Counted from the first letter of the stretch, positions 42,790-52,435 are shown. The stretch is DNA of 64,000 bases from Sedimenticola_A sp040506895 (GCA_040506895.1 JBEVVY010000001.1:1116001-1180000), one strand, 5' to 3'. The notes: generated by a model from the sequence alone, not told the origin. A program made the numbers and translations.

Positions 42790-45492
42790 CTAGGAGATCT
42801 GATCCAGCATCTGCTGTGCTTCCTGCTTCTGGCCGTCGTCACCCTCGGACATCACCTCCTGGAGGATATCCTGGGCACCCTCGTTGTCGCCCATGTCGAT
42901 ATAGGCGCGGGCGAGATCCAGCTTGGTGCTCACCTCGTCGGTCGCACCGGCTGTTTCAGCGGGAACCTCGTCCTGCTCCATTTCCAGCCCCTCATCGATG
43001 TCATCCAGGGAGAGCGTCTCGCCCTCCTCATCAGCCGTTTCCACGCTCTCCAGCTCCAGGCCTTCAAGTTCGCTGAGTTCATCCTCGGAGAAAGAGAGCA
43101 CATCTTCATCCTCCGTGGTTTCCCCGGCGGCGCCGGTCTCTTCGAGATCCGACAGGTCCAGTTCATCCAGTTCAGCATGCTCGAGGGTGTCTTCGATGTT
43201 CAGTTCGCCCTCCTCAGCCTCACCCTCGGGTACCGGCGTTTCGAGATCGAAATCGAAACCGGAAGCGATTTCACTGGCCTCTTCGTCGGTGTCAACCATG
43301 CTCGATGGCTGGGTATCAACCTCCAGGTCGAAAGTGCTCTCATCGAGTTCGTCGAGCGCTTCCTGTTCGCTCTTCTCCTGCTCCTCGGTCTCCTCCTCGA
43401 GGTCGAAGTCGAGTTCGAGCTCGGACAGTTCCCCCTCCATTTCGGAAGCGCCCTCGAAGTGAGAATCATCAGCGATATCGAGTTCATTGGTTATGTCATC
43501 GAGATCCAGGTCGCCTTCACCCGCCATCTCACCCTCATAACCTGCAAAAAGTTCATGTTCAGGTGCCAGTTGCGCACCCATAGCCACGACTTTCCCCCAG
43601 GCCTCGGTGTCACGGCTGTCGATGCCCTGTTCCACACACTCCTCGGCCGTGGCAACGAACTTATCCTTGTTCTTGACTGCGGAGAGGATCTCGAACAGCT
43701 TATGGCGCAGTTCGATACGCTCCGGATCTTTCTCGATCGCCTGGGTAATCAGCTCTTCAGCCTGCTGGTAGCGACCATAAGCGATATAGACATCGGTCTC
43801 GGCCAGGGGATCGACCTCACCTGTCTCATCCTGCAGGGCGTCGATGTCACTGGGGGAGAAATCGCTCAGGAAAGAGGACTCGTCCACCGGGTGTTTTTCA
43901 GTCTCGGAACCTTCATCCACCAACTGTTCGGAGTCGGTGTCATCGATGGTGCTGACCAGAATACTCTCCTGGAAATCAGCAGCGCTCGAGCGGCGGCGAC
44001 TGATGAGCACCCAAACCAGTGACAGCATGACGACCACCACGGCAATGGCGATACCCAGCATGGTCGGGTCACTCATGACCTTCTCGATGAAACCTTTTTC
44101 ACGCTCTTTCTTGGGCTTGGCGGTCAGCTTCGGCTCTGCAGGCTGCACCATTGCAGTCTCTGCTTCGGGCTTGACCTCGAGCACCTCTTCGACCACGGGC
44201 GCGGCTTCCGGTGCCGGCTGCATCTCTTCTGCCGTGTCGGCGATTTCGAGCGTCTCACCTTCATCCTCGGCGGGCGCCTCGGCCATGGCGGACTCAGCCT
44301 CGGCCATCGCGGTTTCGGCTTCAGCCATTGCCGGGGCCTCTTCACCGGTTGCCTGGGCGGCTGCCTGAAGCCTTGCCAACTGCTCGCTCTTGAGGGTCAG
44401 CAGTCTTTCGAGATCCTCGAGTTGCGATTCGAGGTCAGTTACACGGGATTGGAGCTCTATGCCCTCCTGCAGGGCACTCGCCTTCTCTTCCTGGGCCAGG
44501 ATCAGCTCCTGCTGGAGCTCCTCGAGAGCCTGTGCGGGCTCTGCACCTTCACCTGGTCCGGCCTCGCCTTCACCTTCGGGGCGGGGAGTGGCGATCTTCA
44601 GCTCGGGCTCGGCCGGCTCTTCCGCAGCCGGTGCCTCTGCCTCTTCCGGCCTGGCCATGGCCGGCTTTTCGGTTTCGATTGCCGGTGTCGGCGCACGGTC
44701 AGCCTGCCAGGCATTCAGGTGCTCGCTGTAGACCTGTTGTGCCTCGCGCCGACTGAGAGCCATCACCTCATCGCGCTTGGGGACACGGATGATCTGGCCG
44801 ATTTTCAGATTGTTGATATTTTCGTTGATGAACGCCTGGGGATTGGCCCTGAAGAGCGCAATCATGGTCTGCTGCATGGAGGCACCGTCATGCCTCACCT
44901 GCTCGGCTATACCCCACAGGGTGTCGTTGCGCCTGGTGGGACCGTACTCATCGGCTACAGCCGCAGGTTCGGAAGCTGCCCATGCCACATCAGTGCCGCT
45001 GACGACCGACCTGTCGGTGGCAGGACGAGGCGTCGATACGGGTGGTGCGGTAACGGTGGCTCGCGGAGCCGCAACCGGTGCCGGGCGTCGGTCCAGGGTC
45101 ACCGGTGGATCGAGCAACAGGGTGTACTCCCTTACCATCTTGCCCTTGGGCCAGTTCACCTCGACAAGAAAGTTGAGGAACGGTTCACGGATGGGATCAC
45201 GGCTGCTGACATGAACCACGATCCTTCCGTCGGGACGTGCCACCGGTTTGAATTTGAGCTTGGTCAGGATGAAAGGCCGTTCGACCCCTGCACGCTTGAA
45301 TGCCTCGGGGGATGCGAGGCTGACCCGCACATCGGGCAGACTGTCCGTGTTGACCGAAAGCAGCTTGATATCTGCATCAAGGTATTGATTTAATGCTGAA
45401 TTGAGATTGATTTCACCCAAACCGAGTGCATTGACACTGAATGGCGCAATACCCAGCGCAAGGGCCAATGCCAGCGAAGTTCTACGGACCAT
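42790..45492 (-). CDS. fimV: FimV: LysM-containing pilus assembly / polar hub protein
   Basis: Inner-membrane peptidoglycan-binding protein needed for type IV pilus assembly and polar organisation in Pseudomonas-type bacteria. From ATG 45492 the protein has 900 residues. It has a signal peptide (cleaved near VNA), the FimV N-terminal domain (LGEINLNSALNQYLDADIKLLSV), and a LysM domain (RRNDTLWGIAEQVRHDG, about 210-265). A coiled coil rich in Glu/Gln, one membrane helix (LGIAIAVVVVMLSLVWVLI), and a very acidic cytoplasmic region follow. The conserved C-terminal FimV motif is TKLDLARAYIDMGDNEGAQDILQEV. The upstream extension to 45564 lies in the leader. Confidence 0.95.
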   Translation of the reverse strand: MVRRTSLALALALGIAPFSVNALGLGEINLNSALNQYLDADIKLLSVNTDSLPDVRVSLASPEAFKRAGVERPFILTKLKFKPVARPDGRIVVHVSSRDPIREPFLNFLVEVNWPKGKMVREYTLLLDPPVTLDRRPAPVAAPRATVTAPPVSTPRPATDRSVVSGTDVAWAASEPAAVADEYGPTRRNDTLWGIAEQVRHDGASMQQTMIALFRANPQAFINENINNLKIGQIIRVPKRDEVMALSRREAQQVYSEHLNAWQADRAPTPAIETEKPAMARPEEAEAPAAEEPAEPELKIATPRPEGEGEAGPGEGAEPAQALEELQQELILAQEEKASALQEGIELQSRVTDLESQLEDLERLLTLKSEQLARLQAAAQATGEEAPAMAEAETAMAEAESAMAEAPAEDEGETLEIADTAEEMQPAPEAAPVVEEVLEVKPEAETAMVQPAEPKLTAKPKKEREKGFIEKVMSDPTMLGIAIAVVVVMLSLVWVLISRRRSSAADFQESILVSTIDDTDSEQLVDEGSETEKHPVDESSFLSDFSPSDIDALQDETGEVDPLAETDVYIAYGRYQQAEELITQAIEKDPERIELRHKLFEILSAVKNKDKFVATAEECVEQGIDSRDTEAWGKVVAMGAQLAPEHELFAGYEGEMAGEGDLDLDDITNELDIADDSHFEGASEMEGELSELELDFDLEEETEEQEKSEQEALDELDESTFDLEVDTQPSSMVDTDEEASEIASGFDFDLETPVPEGEAEEGELNIEDTLEHAELDELDLSDLEETGAAGETTEDEDVLSFSEDELSELEGLELESVETADEEGETLSLDDIDEGLEMEQDEVPAETAGATDEVSTKLDLARAYIDMGDNEGAQDILQEVMSEGDDGQKQEAQQMLDQIS

Positions 45493-45807
45493 GCCTCCCC
45501 CTTCTTTTGCCAGTTTCCCTGACACCCTCCCCGAGGGCGTCGACTGGATCAAGACTCTCTGCATCCGGATGCAGAGTAGAAAAAACTTAACATATGCTCG
45601 CTAACTATAGCTCACACAAACATTTTTTTACAAACTTTATCATCCGGCAAGGTGCCGGAACCATCAATTGCGTGACCTGTTTGGCAGAGTTGGAATAAAA
45701 CGCTTGAAACTGATGGTCAATATGTCTTCCCAAGGCAAACGGGCAGGCTTCTCAAGCGGGTTGATAGACGATCCCTCGTTGCCTTCCGTGCCTCTGCTCG
45801 GCACTAC
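45493..45807. other. asd2-fimV intergenic region with palindromes
   Basis: No gene is seen in these 315 bp. It contains a perfect 20-bp palindrome (45557-45576) about 65 bp before fimV, and a hairpin CCGGCA/TGCCGG at about 45644-45658, possibly a weak terminator for the upstream asd2. The central part (45590-45640) is AT-rich and may hold the fimV promoter. Confidence 0.5.
45557..45576. repeat. Perfect 20-bp palindrome in the fimV leader
   Basis: CTCTGCATCCGGATGCAGAG is identical to its reverse complement. Its position upstream of fimV suggests a regulator binding site or an RNA hairpin. On the plus strand it is followed by TAGAAAAAA, on the minus strand by no T-run, so termination of fimV-direction transcripts is unlikely. 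Confidence 0.6.
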
Positions 45808-46836
45808 CTATTGAAGGTAGTCTTTTACCAGAATCTCCGCGATCTGAACACTGTTTAATGCGGCTCCCTTTCGAACGTTATCGGCAACGACCCACATATC
45901 TAAACCCGTGGCGTGGGAGATATCGTCTCGGATTCTGCCCACGAAAACGGTGTCATTGCCTGATGACTCCGTCACCGGCGTGGGATAGCCACCATCAGCC
46001 CGGTCATCCAGAACGGTGACTCCCGGCGCTTTCTCCAGGAGCGCCCTCGCCTCTTCCACGGTGATCTTTTCACGGGTCTCCAGGTGTACCGCCTCGGAGT
46101 GACCATAGAAGACCGGCACCCGCACGGCCATTGGATTGACCTGCAGTCCCTCGTCACCCAGGATCTTACGGCTCTCCCAGACCATCTTCATCTCTTCCCG
46201 TGTATAGCCGTTCTCTTCGAAGCGATCGATCTGGGGTAGCACATTGAAGGCGATCTGCCTGGGATAAACCGTCGACGTAACCGGTTTGGCGTTCATCAGC
46301 TGTGCGGTCTCGCGGGCCAGGCCCTCCACCGCCTTGCGCCCACTGCCGGATACCGCCTGGTAGGTGCAGACATTGATACGGCTGATCCCCACCGCCCTGT
46401 GAATGGGGTTCACTGCAACCAGCATCTGTATGGTGGAACAGTTGGGGTTCGCGATGATGCCGCGATTGACGTAATCGCCAATCATCTCGGGATTCACCTC
46501 GGGTACCACCAGGGGAATATCCTCGTCGTATCGGAAACGTGACGTGTTGTCGATCACCACGGCCCCGGATTCAGCCGCCTTCTGCGCATAGCTGTCCGAG
46601 ACATCGGCACCCGCAGAGAAGAGCGCCACCTGTACCTGAGTGAAATCGAAGGCTGCCAGGTCCTGAACCGTGATCATCCTGGAGCCGAAGGCCACTTTCT
46701 TGCCCGCCGAACGGCTGCTGGCAAGGGCATACACCTCGCCCACGGGAAAATCGCGCTCATCCAGAATGGATAGCATCGCCTCGCCCACCGCACCGGTGGC
46801 ACCCACTACTGCCACATTGAATGTTCTGTCACTCAT
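45808..46836 (-). CDS. Aspartate-semialdehyde dehydrogenase, second paralogue
   Basis: Reduces aspartyl phosphate to aspartate semialdehyde, the branch point to Lys, Thr and Met. The 342-residue protein is of the type seen in Gram-positives and in the Usg position of Pseudomonas. It has NADP-binding VVGATGAVGEAMLSIL, the catalytic Cys in IIANPNCSTIQM, and the active-site His in RVPVFYGHSEAVHLE. Unlike E. coli Usg it keeps the catalytic Cys, so it should be active. It follows the AsdA-type gene on the same strand. Confidence 0.92.
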   Translation of the reverse strand: MSDRTFNVAVVGATGAVGEAMLSILDERDFPVGEVYALASSRSAGKKVAFGSRMITVQDLAAFDFTQVQVALFSAGADVSDSYAQKAAESGAVVIDNTSRFRYDEDIPLVVPEVNPEMIGDYVNRGIIANPNCSTIQMLVAVNPIHRAVGISRINVCTYQAVSGSGRKAVEGLARETAQLMNAKPVTSTVYPRQIAFNVLPQIDRFEENGYTREEMKMVWESRKILGDEGLQVNPMAVRVPVFYGHSEAVHLETREKITVEEARALLEKAPGVTVLDDRADGGYPTPVTESSGNDTVFVGRIRDDISHATGLDMWVVADNVRKGAALNSVQIAEILVKDYLQ

Positions 46837-46851
46837 CGTTTGATTCCAAAT

Positions 46852-46895
46852 TGAAAAAGCCCGCGCCGCCGTCAGTGACAGCGGGCAGGCTTCCG
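46852..46895 (-). terminator. Possible terminator between the two asd genes
   Basis: On the minus strand an imperfect GC-rich hairpin (AAGCCTGCCCGC facing GCGCGGGCTT) is followed by TTTTTC. It would separate asd from asd2 transcription. The stem is interrupted, so efficiency is uncertain. Confidence 0.5.
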
Positions 46896-46917
46896 GTTTA
46901 GGAGATGACCTTGCTTA

Positions 46918-48036
46918 TCAAGCTTCAAGCAGAATCCGCAGCATGCGGCGCAGGGGCTCGGCAGCACCCCACAGCAGCTGGTCACCCACGGTGAAGGCAT
47001 TGAGATACTCGCTGCCGAGGTTCATCTTGCGCAGCCTGCCCACGGGTATACTCAGGGTGCCGGTAACCTTTGCGGGACTGAGCTCCTGCATGGTGATCTC
47101 GCGGTCGTTGGGTATCACCTTGGACCACTCGTTGGCCTCGTCCAGCATCTGCTCGATCTCGTCCACCGGCACATCTTTCCTGAGCTTGATGGTCAGAGCC
47201 TGGCTGTGGCAGCGCATGGCGCCGATACGCACACAGGTACCGTCGATGGGGATGATATTGTCACTGCCGCGGCCGAGGATCTTGTTGGTCTCGGAGACCG
47301 CTTTCCACTCTTCCTTGCTCTGCCCGTTCTCCAGGGCCACGTCGATCCAGGGGATCAGGCTGCCTGCAAGGGGCACACCGAAGTTGTCTGTGGGATAGCC
47401 GTCGCTGCGCAGATCCTCGGTCACCACGCGATCGATATCCAGGATCGCCGAGGAGGGCTCGTTCAGCAGGCTGGCAGAGGCATCCCGCAGGTGTCCCATC
47501 TGGTTCAGCAGCTCGCGCATGTTCTTTGCGCCTGCGCCCGAGGCGGCCTGGTAGGTCATGGCGGTCATCCACTCCACCAGGTCGTTCTGGAACAGGCCGC
47601 CAAGGCCCATCAGCATCAGGCTGACCGTGCAGTTGCCACCGATGAAGTCCTTCTTGCCGTCGGCCAGGGCCGCATCGATCACGTCACGGTTGACCGGATC
47701 GAGTACGATCACGCTGTCATCGGCCATGCGCAGAGCTGAAGCCGCATCGATCCAGTAGCCATCCCAGCCGGCGTTGCGCAGATCCTCGAACACGGACTTG
47801 GTGTAACCGCCACCCTGGCAGGTGACGATGACGTCCATGGTCTTGAGTTCGTCGATATCACCGGCGTCCTTCAGTACCGGAATATCCTTACCGATATCCG
47901 GACCCTGCTGTCCAACCTGTGAGGTGGTGAAAAAGACCGGCTCCTCGATGAGGTCGAAATCTCTCTCTTCACGCATGCGATCCATGAGTACGGAACCGAC
48001 CATGCCGCGCCAACCGACAAAACCTACGCGTTTCAT
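46918..48036 (-). CDS. asd: Aspartate-semialdehyde dehydrogenase (AsdA type)
   Basis: Same reaction as its neighbour, but of the E. coli-type subfamily. The 372-residue protein has VGFVGWRGMVGSVLMDRM (NADP-binding), the catalytic Cys in FIGGNCTVSLMLMGLGGLF, and the active-site His in RIGAMRCHSQALTIKLR. It lies between leuB and asd2; leuB-asd-asd2-fimV is the Pseudomonas order. Confidence 0.95.
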   Translation of the reverse strand: MKRVGFVGWRGMVGSVLMDRMREERDFDLIEEPVFFTTSQVGQQGPDIGKDIPVLKDAGDIDELKTMDVIVTCQGGGYTKSVFEDLRNAGWDGYWIDAASALRMADDSVIVLDPVNRDVIDAALADGKKDFIGGNCTVSLMLMGLGGLFQNDLVEWMTAMTYQAASGAGAKNMRELLNQMGHLRDASASLLNEPSSAILDIDRVVTEDLRSDGYPTDNFGVPLAGSLIPWIDVALENGQSKEEWKAVSETNKILGRGSDNIIPIDGTCVRIGAMRCHSQALTIKLRKDVPVDEIEQMLDEANEWSKVIPNDREITMQELSPAKVTGTLSIPVGRLRKMNLGSEYLNAFTVGDQLLWGAAEPLRRMLRILLEA

Positions 48037-48141
48037 TGCCTTCGTCTACCTTAAAAAAATTACTGTCAGCCCTCGAAACCGGGGCTGCCGCAGAACTTTT
48101 TATTCTAGCCCTACAGCCCCGGAGTCTCCAGAATTTTTCGA

Positions 48142-49221
48142 TCAACCGCGCAGTGCTGCAACCACCGCGTCGCCCATCTCCTCGGTGCCCACCTGCTTCA
48201 TGCCTTCGGACATGATGTCCGCGGTACGCAGCCCGGCATCCAGGGTCGCCTCGACAGCCTTCTCGATGCGTTCGGCCATCTCGGATTCGTCCAGGGAGTA
48301 GCGCAGCATCATGGCGACCGAGAGAATGGTGGCCAGGGGGTTGGCGACCCCTTGTCCGGCGATGTCCGGTGCGGAGCCGTGGATGGGCTCGTACATGCCC
48401 TGCCCTTTCTCGTTCAGGGAGGCGGAAGGCAGCATGCCGATGGAGCCGGTAAGCATGGCCGCGCAGTCGGAGAGGATGTCGCCGAACATGTTGGTGGTGA
48501 CCATCACGTCGAACTGCTTGGGCTCACGCACCAGCTGCATGGAGGCGTTGTCCACGTACATGTGGGAGAGTTCCACCTCGGGATACTCCTCGCCCACCTT
48601 GATCGCGACGTTGCGCCACATTTCGGTCACTTCCAGCACGTTGGCCTTGTCCACGGAGCAGACACGCTTGCCGCGCTTCATGGCGATATCCATGGCCACG
48701 CGGACAATACGATCCACTTCCGACTCGCGATAGACCAGGGTGTTGTAACCCTGCTTCTCGCCGTTCTCCAATTCGCGCACACCACGGGGTTCACCGAAGT
48801 AGATACCGCCGGTGAGCTCGCGAACGATCATCATGTCAAGACCCGCAACCACCTCGGGCTTGAGGGTGGATGCATCGGCAAGCTGGGGATAGAGGAGTGC
48901 GGGGCGCAGGTTGGCGAACAGGCCAAGCTCCTTGCGCAGGCCCAGCAGGCCGCGCTCGGGTCGCACCGAGTAGTCCAGGGACTCCCACTGGGTACCGCCC
49001 ACCGCGCCCAGCAGAATCGCGTCGGCCTCTTTCGCCATGTCGATGGTGACCTGGGGCAGCGGGGTACCGGTTACATCGTAGGCGGTACCACCCACCAGCG
49101 CCTCGTCCATATCGATGTCCAGGCCGTGATCGTCGCGCAGGCAGGCCAGAACCTTGACCGCCTCTGCCACGATCTCCTGACCGATACCGTCACCGGGTAA
49201 AACCAGAATATTCTTGCTCAT
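48142..49221 (-). CDS. leuB: 3-isopropylmalate dehydrogenase
   Basis: NAD-dependent oxidative decarboxylation in leucine synthesis. The 359-residue protein begins MSKNILVLPGDGIGQEIVAEAVKVL. It has ELTGGIYFGEPRG, VDKANVLEVTEMWR, and the metal/NAD-binding NMFGDILSDCAAMLTGSIGMLPSASL and PIHGSAPDIAGQGVANPLA. It follows leuD by 70 bp. Confidence 0.97.
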   Translation of the reverse strand: MSKNILVLPGDGIGQEIVAEAVKVLACLRDDHGLDIDMDEALVGGTAYDVTGTPLPQVTIDMAKEADAILLGAVGGTQWESLDYSVRPERGLLGLRKELGLFANLRPALLYPQLADASTLKPEVVAGLDMMIVRELTGGIYFGEPRGVRELENGEKQGYNTLVYRESEVDRIVRVAMDIAMKRGKRVCSVDKANVLEVTEMWRNVAIKVGEEYPEVELSHMYVDNASMQLVREPKQFDVMVTTNMFGDILSDCAAMLTGSIGMLPSASLNEKGQGMYEPIHGSAPDIAGQGVANPLATILSVAMMLRYSLDESEMAERIEKAVEATLDAGLRTADIMSEGMKQVGTEEMGDAVVAALRG

Positions 49222-49291
49222 TGCTTGTTTGCCTTGTTTCTTTCTTTAGAGACCCGGAGTGCCAGTCGCCTGCTCCGTGCCTGGTAATGGT

Positions 49292-49933
49292 TCAATCGTT
49301 GAAAACCCAGGGAGCCGTGCCCCTGCGCTTCTCTTCGAACGCCTTGATCTCGTCACTGTGCTGCAGAGTAAGGCCGATGTCGTCCAGCCCCTCGATCAGG
49401 CAGTGCTTGCGGAACTCGTCCACCTCGAAAGCGATGGTTTCACCATCCGCCAGCCGCAGCTCCTGGGCTTCCAGGTCGACGGTGATTTCCAGCGCCTCGT
49501 CACCCATCGCCTTCTGGAACAGGCCGTCCACAACCGCATCGTCCAGCTTTATCGGCAGGATACCGTTCTTGAAGCAGTTGTTGAAAAAGATATCTGCAAA
49601 GCTTGGGGCCACGATCACTTTGAAACCGTAGTCGGCCAGCGCCCAGGGTGCATGCTCACGGGAGGAGCCGCATCCGAAGTTGTCCCGGGCCAACAGAACG
49701 GTGGAACCCTGGTAACGGGGATCGTTGAGCACGAACTCCTCGTTGCGGGGACGGTTGGTACAGTCCATGTCCGGCTCGCCGTGATCGAGGTAGCGCCACT
49801 CGTCGAACAGGTAGGGTCCGAAACCGGTACGCTTGATCGACTTCAGGAACTGCTTCGGAATGATCGCATCGGTGTCCACGTTGGCACGATCCAACGGCGT
49901 GGCGATACCGCTAAAAGTGATGAATTTATCCAT
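49292..49933 (-). CDS. leuD: 3-isopropylmalate dehydratase small subunit
   Basis: Small subunit of isopropylmalate isomerase. From ATG 49933-49931 the protein has 213 residues: MDKFITFSGIATPLDRANVDTDAIIPKQFL, then the aconitase-like NFGCGSSREHAPWAL. The start overlaps the leuC stop by one base (TAATG). The frame extends upstream to 50062 inside leuC; that extension is rejected. Confidence 0.97.
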   Translation of the reverse strand: MDKFITFSGIATPLDRANVDTDAIIPKQFLKSIKRTGFGPYLFDEWRYLDHGEPDMDCTNRPRNEEFVLNDPRYQGSTVLLARDNFGCGSSREHAPWALADYGFKVIVAPSFADIFFNNCFKNGILPIKLDDAVVDGLFQKAMGDEALEITVDLEAQELRLADGETIAFEVDEFRKHCLIEGLDDIGLTLQHSDEIKAFEEKRRGTAPWVFND

Positions 49934-51336
49934 TACAGCTCCCTCACATCTACAAAACGACCGGTGACAGCAGCCGCTGCCGCCATGGCCGGGCTGACCA
50001 GGTGCGTACGGCCGCCCTGCCCCTGCCGCCCCTCGAAGTTGCGGTTGGAGGTCGAGGCACAACGGTCACCGGGACCCAAGCGGTCCGCATTCATGGCCAG
50101 GCACATCGAGCAGCCAGGTTCACGCCATTCGAAGCCAGCCTCTGTGAAGATCTTGTCCAGGCCCTCTGCTTCTGCCTGCTGCTTGACCAGGCCAGAGCCC
50201 GGAACGACCAGGGCCTGACGGATGTTGTCCGCCACCTTGCGCCCCCTGGCCACTTCCGCAGCGGCTCTCAGGTCCTCGATACGACCGTTGGTACACGAGC
50301 CGATGAAGACATGGTCCGGGCGAATCTCATCAATGGGGGTACCCGCCGCCAGGCCCATGTAGTCCAGTGCGCGGCGCATACCGTCAGCCTTCACCGCATC
50401 GCTCTCATCGGCCGGGTTGGGGACCACCGCATCAACCGGCAGCACCATCTCCGGCGAGGTACCCCAGGTCACCTGGGGTTTGATGCTGGCCGCGTCGATC
50501 TCGATCACCTTGTCGAACGTGGCACCCTCGTCACTCTTGAGTTCACGCCAGGCCGCCTCGGCCTGGTCCCACATCTCACCCGCCGGAGCGAAGGGACGTC
50601 CCTTCACGTACTCGAGGGTTGTCTCGTCCACCGCAACCAGTCCAGCGCGGGCGCCACCCTCGATGGCCATGTTGCAGACACTGAGCCTGCCTTCCATGCT
50701 CAGATCGCGAATCGCCTGGCCGGCGAATTCGATGACGTAACCTGTACCGCCGGCGGTTCCGATCTCACCGATCACGGCCAGCACGATGTCCTTACCGGTG
50801 ATGCCCGGCCCCACCTGGCCCTTGACGTTCACCAGCATGTTCTTGGACTTCTTCTGAATCAGGCACTGGGTGGCCAGCACGTGCTCCACCTCGGAGGTTC
50901 CGATACCGAAAGCCAGTGCGCCGAAAGCCCCGTGGGTGGCGGTGTGGGAATCACCACACACTGCGGTCATGCCGGGCATGATCAGGCCCTGCTCGGCGCC
51001 CATCACGTGAACCACGCCCTGGCGCACATCGTTCATGCCGAACTCGGTAATACCGAACTCCTCGCAGTTACGATCCAGGGTCTCGACCTGGAGCCGTGCG
51101 ATGGGGTCCTCGATACCGGCCGCCCGACCCTTTGTCGGTACATTGTGGTCCGGGGTGGCGATGGTGGCCCCGGTACGCCAGGGCTTGCGCCCGGCCAGCC
51201 TCAGGCCCTCGAAGGCCTGGGGCGAGGTCACCTCGTGCACCAACTGCCTGTCTATATAGAGAAGCGCAGTGCCGTCCTCATCGGTACGCACCACGTGGTC
51301 ATCCCAAATCTTGTCGTAGAGTGTTTTTGCGCTCAT
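49933..51336 (-). CDS. leuC: 3-isopropylmalate dehydratase large subunit
   Basis: Large, iron-sulfur subunit of isopropylmalate isomerase. The 467-residue protein has the cluster ligands in VFIGSCTNGRIEDL and GCSMCLAMN, plus CGDSHTATHGAFGALAFGIGTSEVEHVLATQ. It heads leuC-leuD-leuB and is divergent from a LysR-type gene, with a LysR-box-like palindrome between them. Confidence 0.97.
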   Translation of the reverse strand: MSAKTLYDKIWDDHVVRTDEDGTALLYIDRQLVHEVTSPQAFEGLRLAGRKPWRTGATIATPDHNVPTKGRAAGIEDPIARLQVETLDRNCEEFGITEFGMNDVRQGVVHVMGAEQGLIMPGMTAVCGDSHTATHGAFGALAFGIGTSEVEHVLATQCLIQKKSKNMLVNVKGQVGPGITGKDIVLAVIGEIGTAGGTGYVIEFAGQAIRDLSMEGRLSVCNMAIEGGARAGLVAVDETTLEYVKGRPFAPAGEMWDQAEAAWRELKSDEGATFDKVIEIDAASIKPQVTWGTSPEMVLPVDAVVPNPADESDAVKADGMRRALDYMGLAAGTPIDEIRPDHVFIGSCTNGRIEDLRAAAEVARGRKVADNIRQALVVPGSGLVKQQAEAEGLDKIFTEAGFEWREPGCSMCLAMNADRLGPGDRCASTSNRNFEGRQGQGGRTHLVSPAMAAAAAVTGRFVDVREL

Positions 51337-51415
51337 GGTAGTTCACACCTCACAATGGAGCTGAAAGCATAGGCCTTGACATACCATAAAACAAATTCAT
51401 CTTTTTTATGTTTTA

Positions 51416-51432
51416 TATTCCATATTGGAATA
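51416..51432. promoter_or_regulatory. LysR-box-like operator between leuC and the LysR gene
   Basis: TATTCCATATTGGAATA is a perfect 7-3-7 palindrome that contains the LysR-type T-N11-A motif. It lies in the divergent promoter region. A second inverted repeat, ATAAAAC (51386-51392) facing GTTTTAT (51410-51416), lies on the leuC side. Confidence 0.65.
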
Positions 51433-51466
51433 CAATATAGAGAATCCCCCCGGACACGAGACATCT

Positions 51467-52357
51467 ATGGATTTCAATTCGCTTAGTGCCTTTCTGGCTG
51501 TAGCCGACAGTGAATCCTTCTCCCTTGCGGCCAAACGCCTGCACCTGACCCAGCCGGCGGTCAGCAAACGCGTGGCGTCCCTGGAAGAGGAGTTGGGAAA
51601 CCGCCTGTTCGACCGCATCGGCCGTCGTGTCACACTCACCGAAGCAGGCAGGCTGCTCCTGCCGAGGGCGAAACAGCTGCAGCTTGAAGTGAAGGATATC
51701 CAGAGGGATATATCGAATATTTCAGGCGAGGTGAGCGGAAGCCTCACCATGGGCACCAGCCACCATATCGGTTTACGCCGGTTGCCGCCTGTACTGAAGG
51801 AGTACAGCAAACACTATCCGGACGTCTCCCTGGATATCCATTTCATGGATTCGGAGAGCGCCTGCTCCGCAGTGGAACACGGTGAACTGGAGCTGGCCAT
51901 CGTCACCCTTCCCACCCAGACACCCAGCAACCTCCGGGCCGAGGTGATCTGGCGGGACCCCCTTCATTTCGTGGTGGGTAACGAACCCCCCCTGGCCAGG
52001 AAGCGATCAGTAACACCTGAACAGCTGTTCAAGTATCCCGCGGTACTCACCACCGAAGGCACCTATACCCGTGAAGTGATGGAGAAGGCACTGCAACCAC
52101 TCGACCTGATGCCGGAGATCGGCATGGCCACCAACTACCTCGAAACTCTGAAAATGATGGTCACCATCGGCCTGGGCTGGGGGTTACTTCCCGAGACCAT
52201 GATCAAAGATGGAGATCTCACCGCCCTGCCCTTCGAACAGTTGCAACTCTCCCGGCGTCTCGGCATCGTGACCCACAGAAACAGAACCCTTTCCAATGCA
52301 GCACGGGTTATGCGGGAGCTGTGTATATCTTTCGGAGAACGAGGGCAGAATGAATGA
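51467..52357 (+). CDS. LysR-family transcriptional regulator, probably of leuCDB
   Basis: From ATG 51467 the protein has 296 residues. The N-terminal helix-turn-helix is MDFNSLSAFLAVADSESFSLAAKRLHLTQPAVSKRVASLEEELGNRLFDRI, followed by the effector-binding domain. Divergence from leuC and the operator-like palindrome suggest it controls the leu genes; Pseudomonas has a LysR gene in the same place. The effector could be a leucine-pathway intermediate, which is inference. The upstream open frame to 51425 is not needed. Confidence 0.92.
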   Translation: MDFNSLSAFLAVADSESFSLAAKRLHLTQPAVSKRVASLEEELGNRLFDRIGRRVTLTEAGRLLLPRAKQLQLEVKDIQRDISNISGEVSGSLTMGTSHHIGLRRLPPVLKEYSKHYPDVSLDIHFMDSESACSAVEHGELELAIVTLPTQTPSNLRAEVIWRDPLHFVVGNEPPLARKRSVTPEQLFKYPAVLTTEGTYTREVMEKALQPLDLMPEIGMATNYLETLKMMVTIGLGWGLLPETMIKDGDLTALPFEQLQLSRRLGIVTHRNRTLSNAARVMRELCISFGERGQNE

Positions 52358-52435
52358 AGCGGATGATTCAAACAGAGGATGGTTATATGTGCTGCAGGTA
52401 GACCGTCTAGCCTGCACCAGGAGACTACCGGGATT

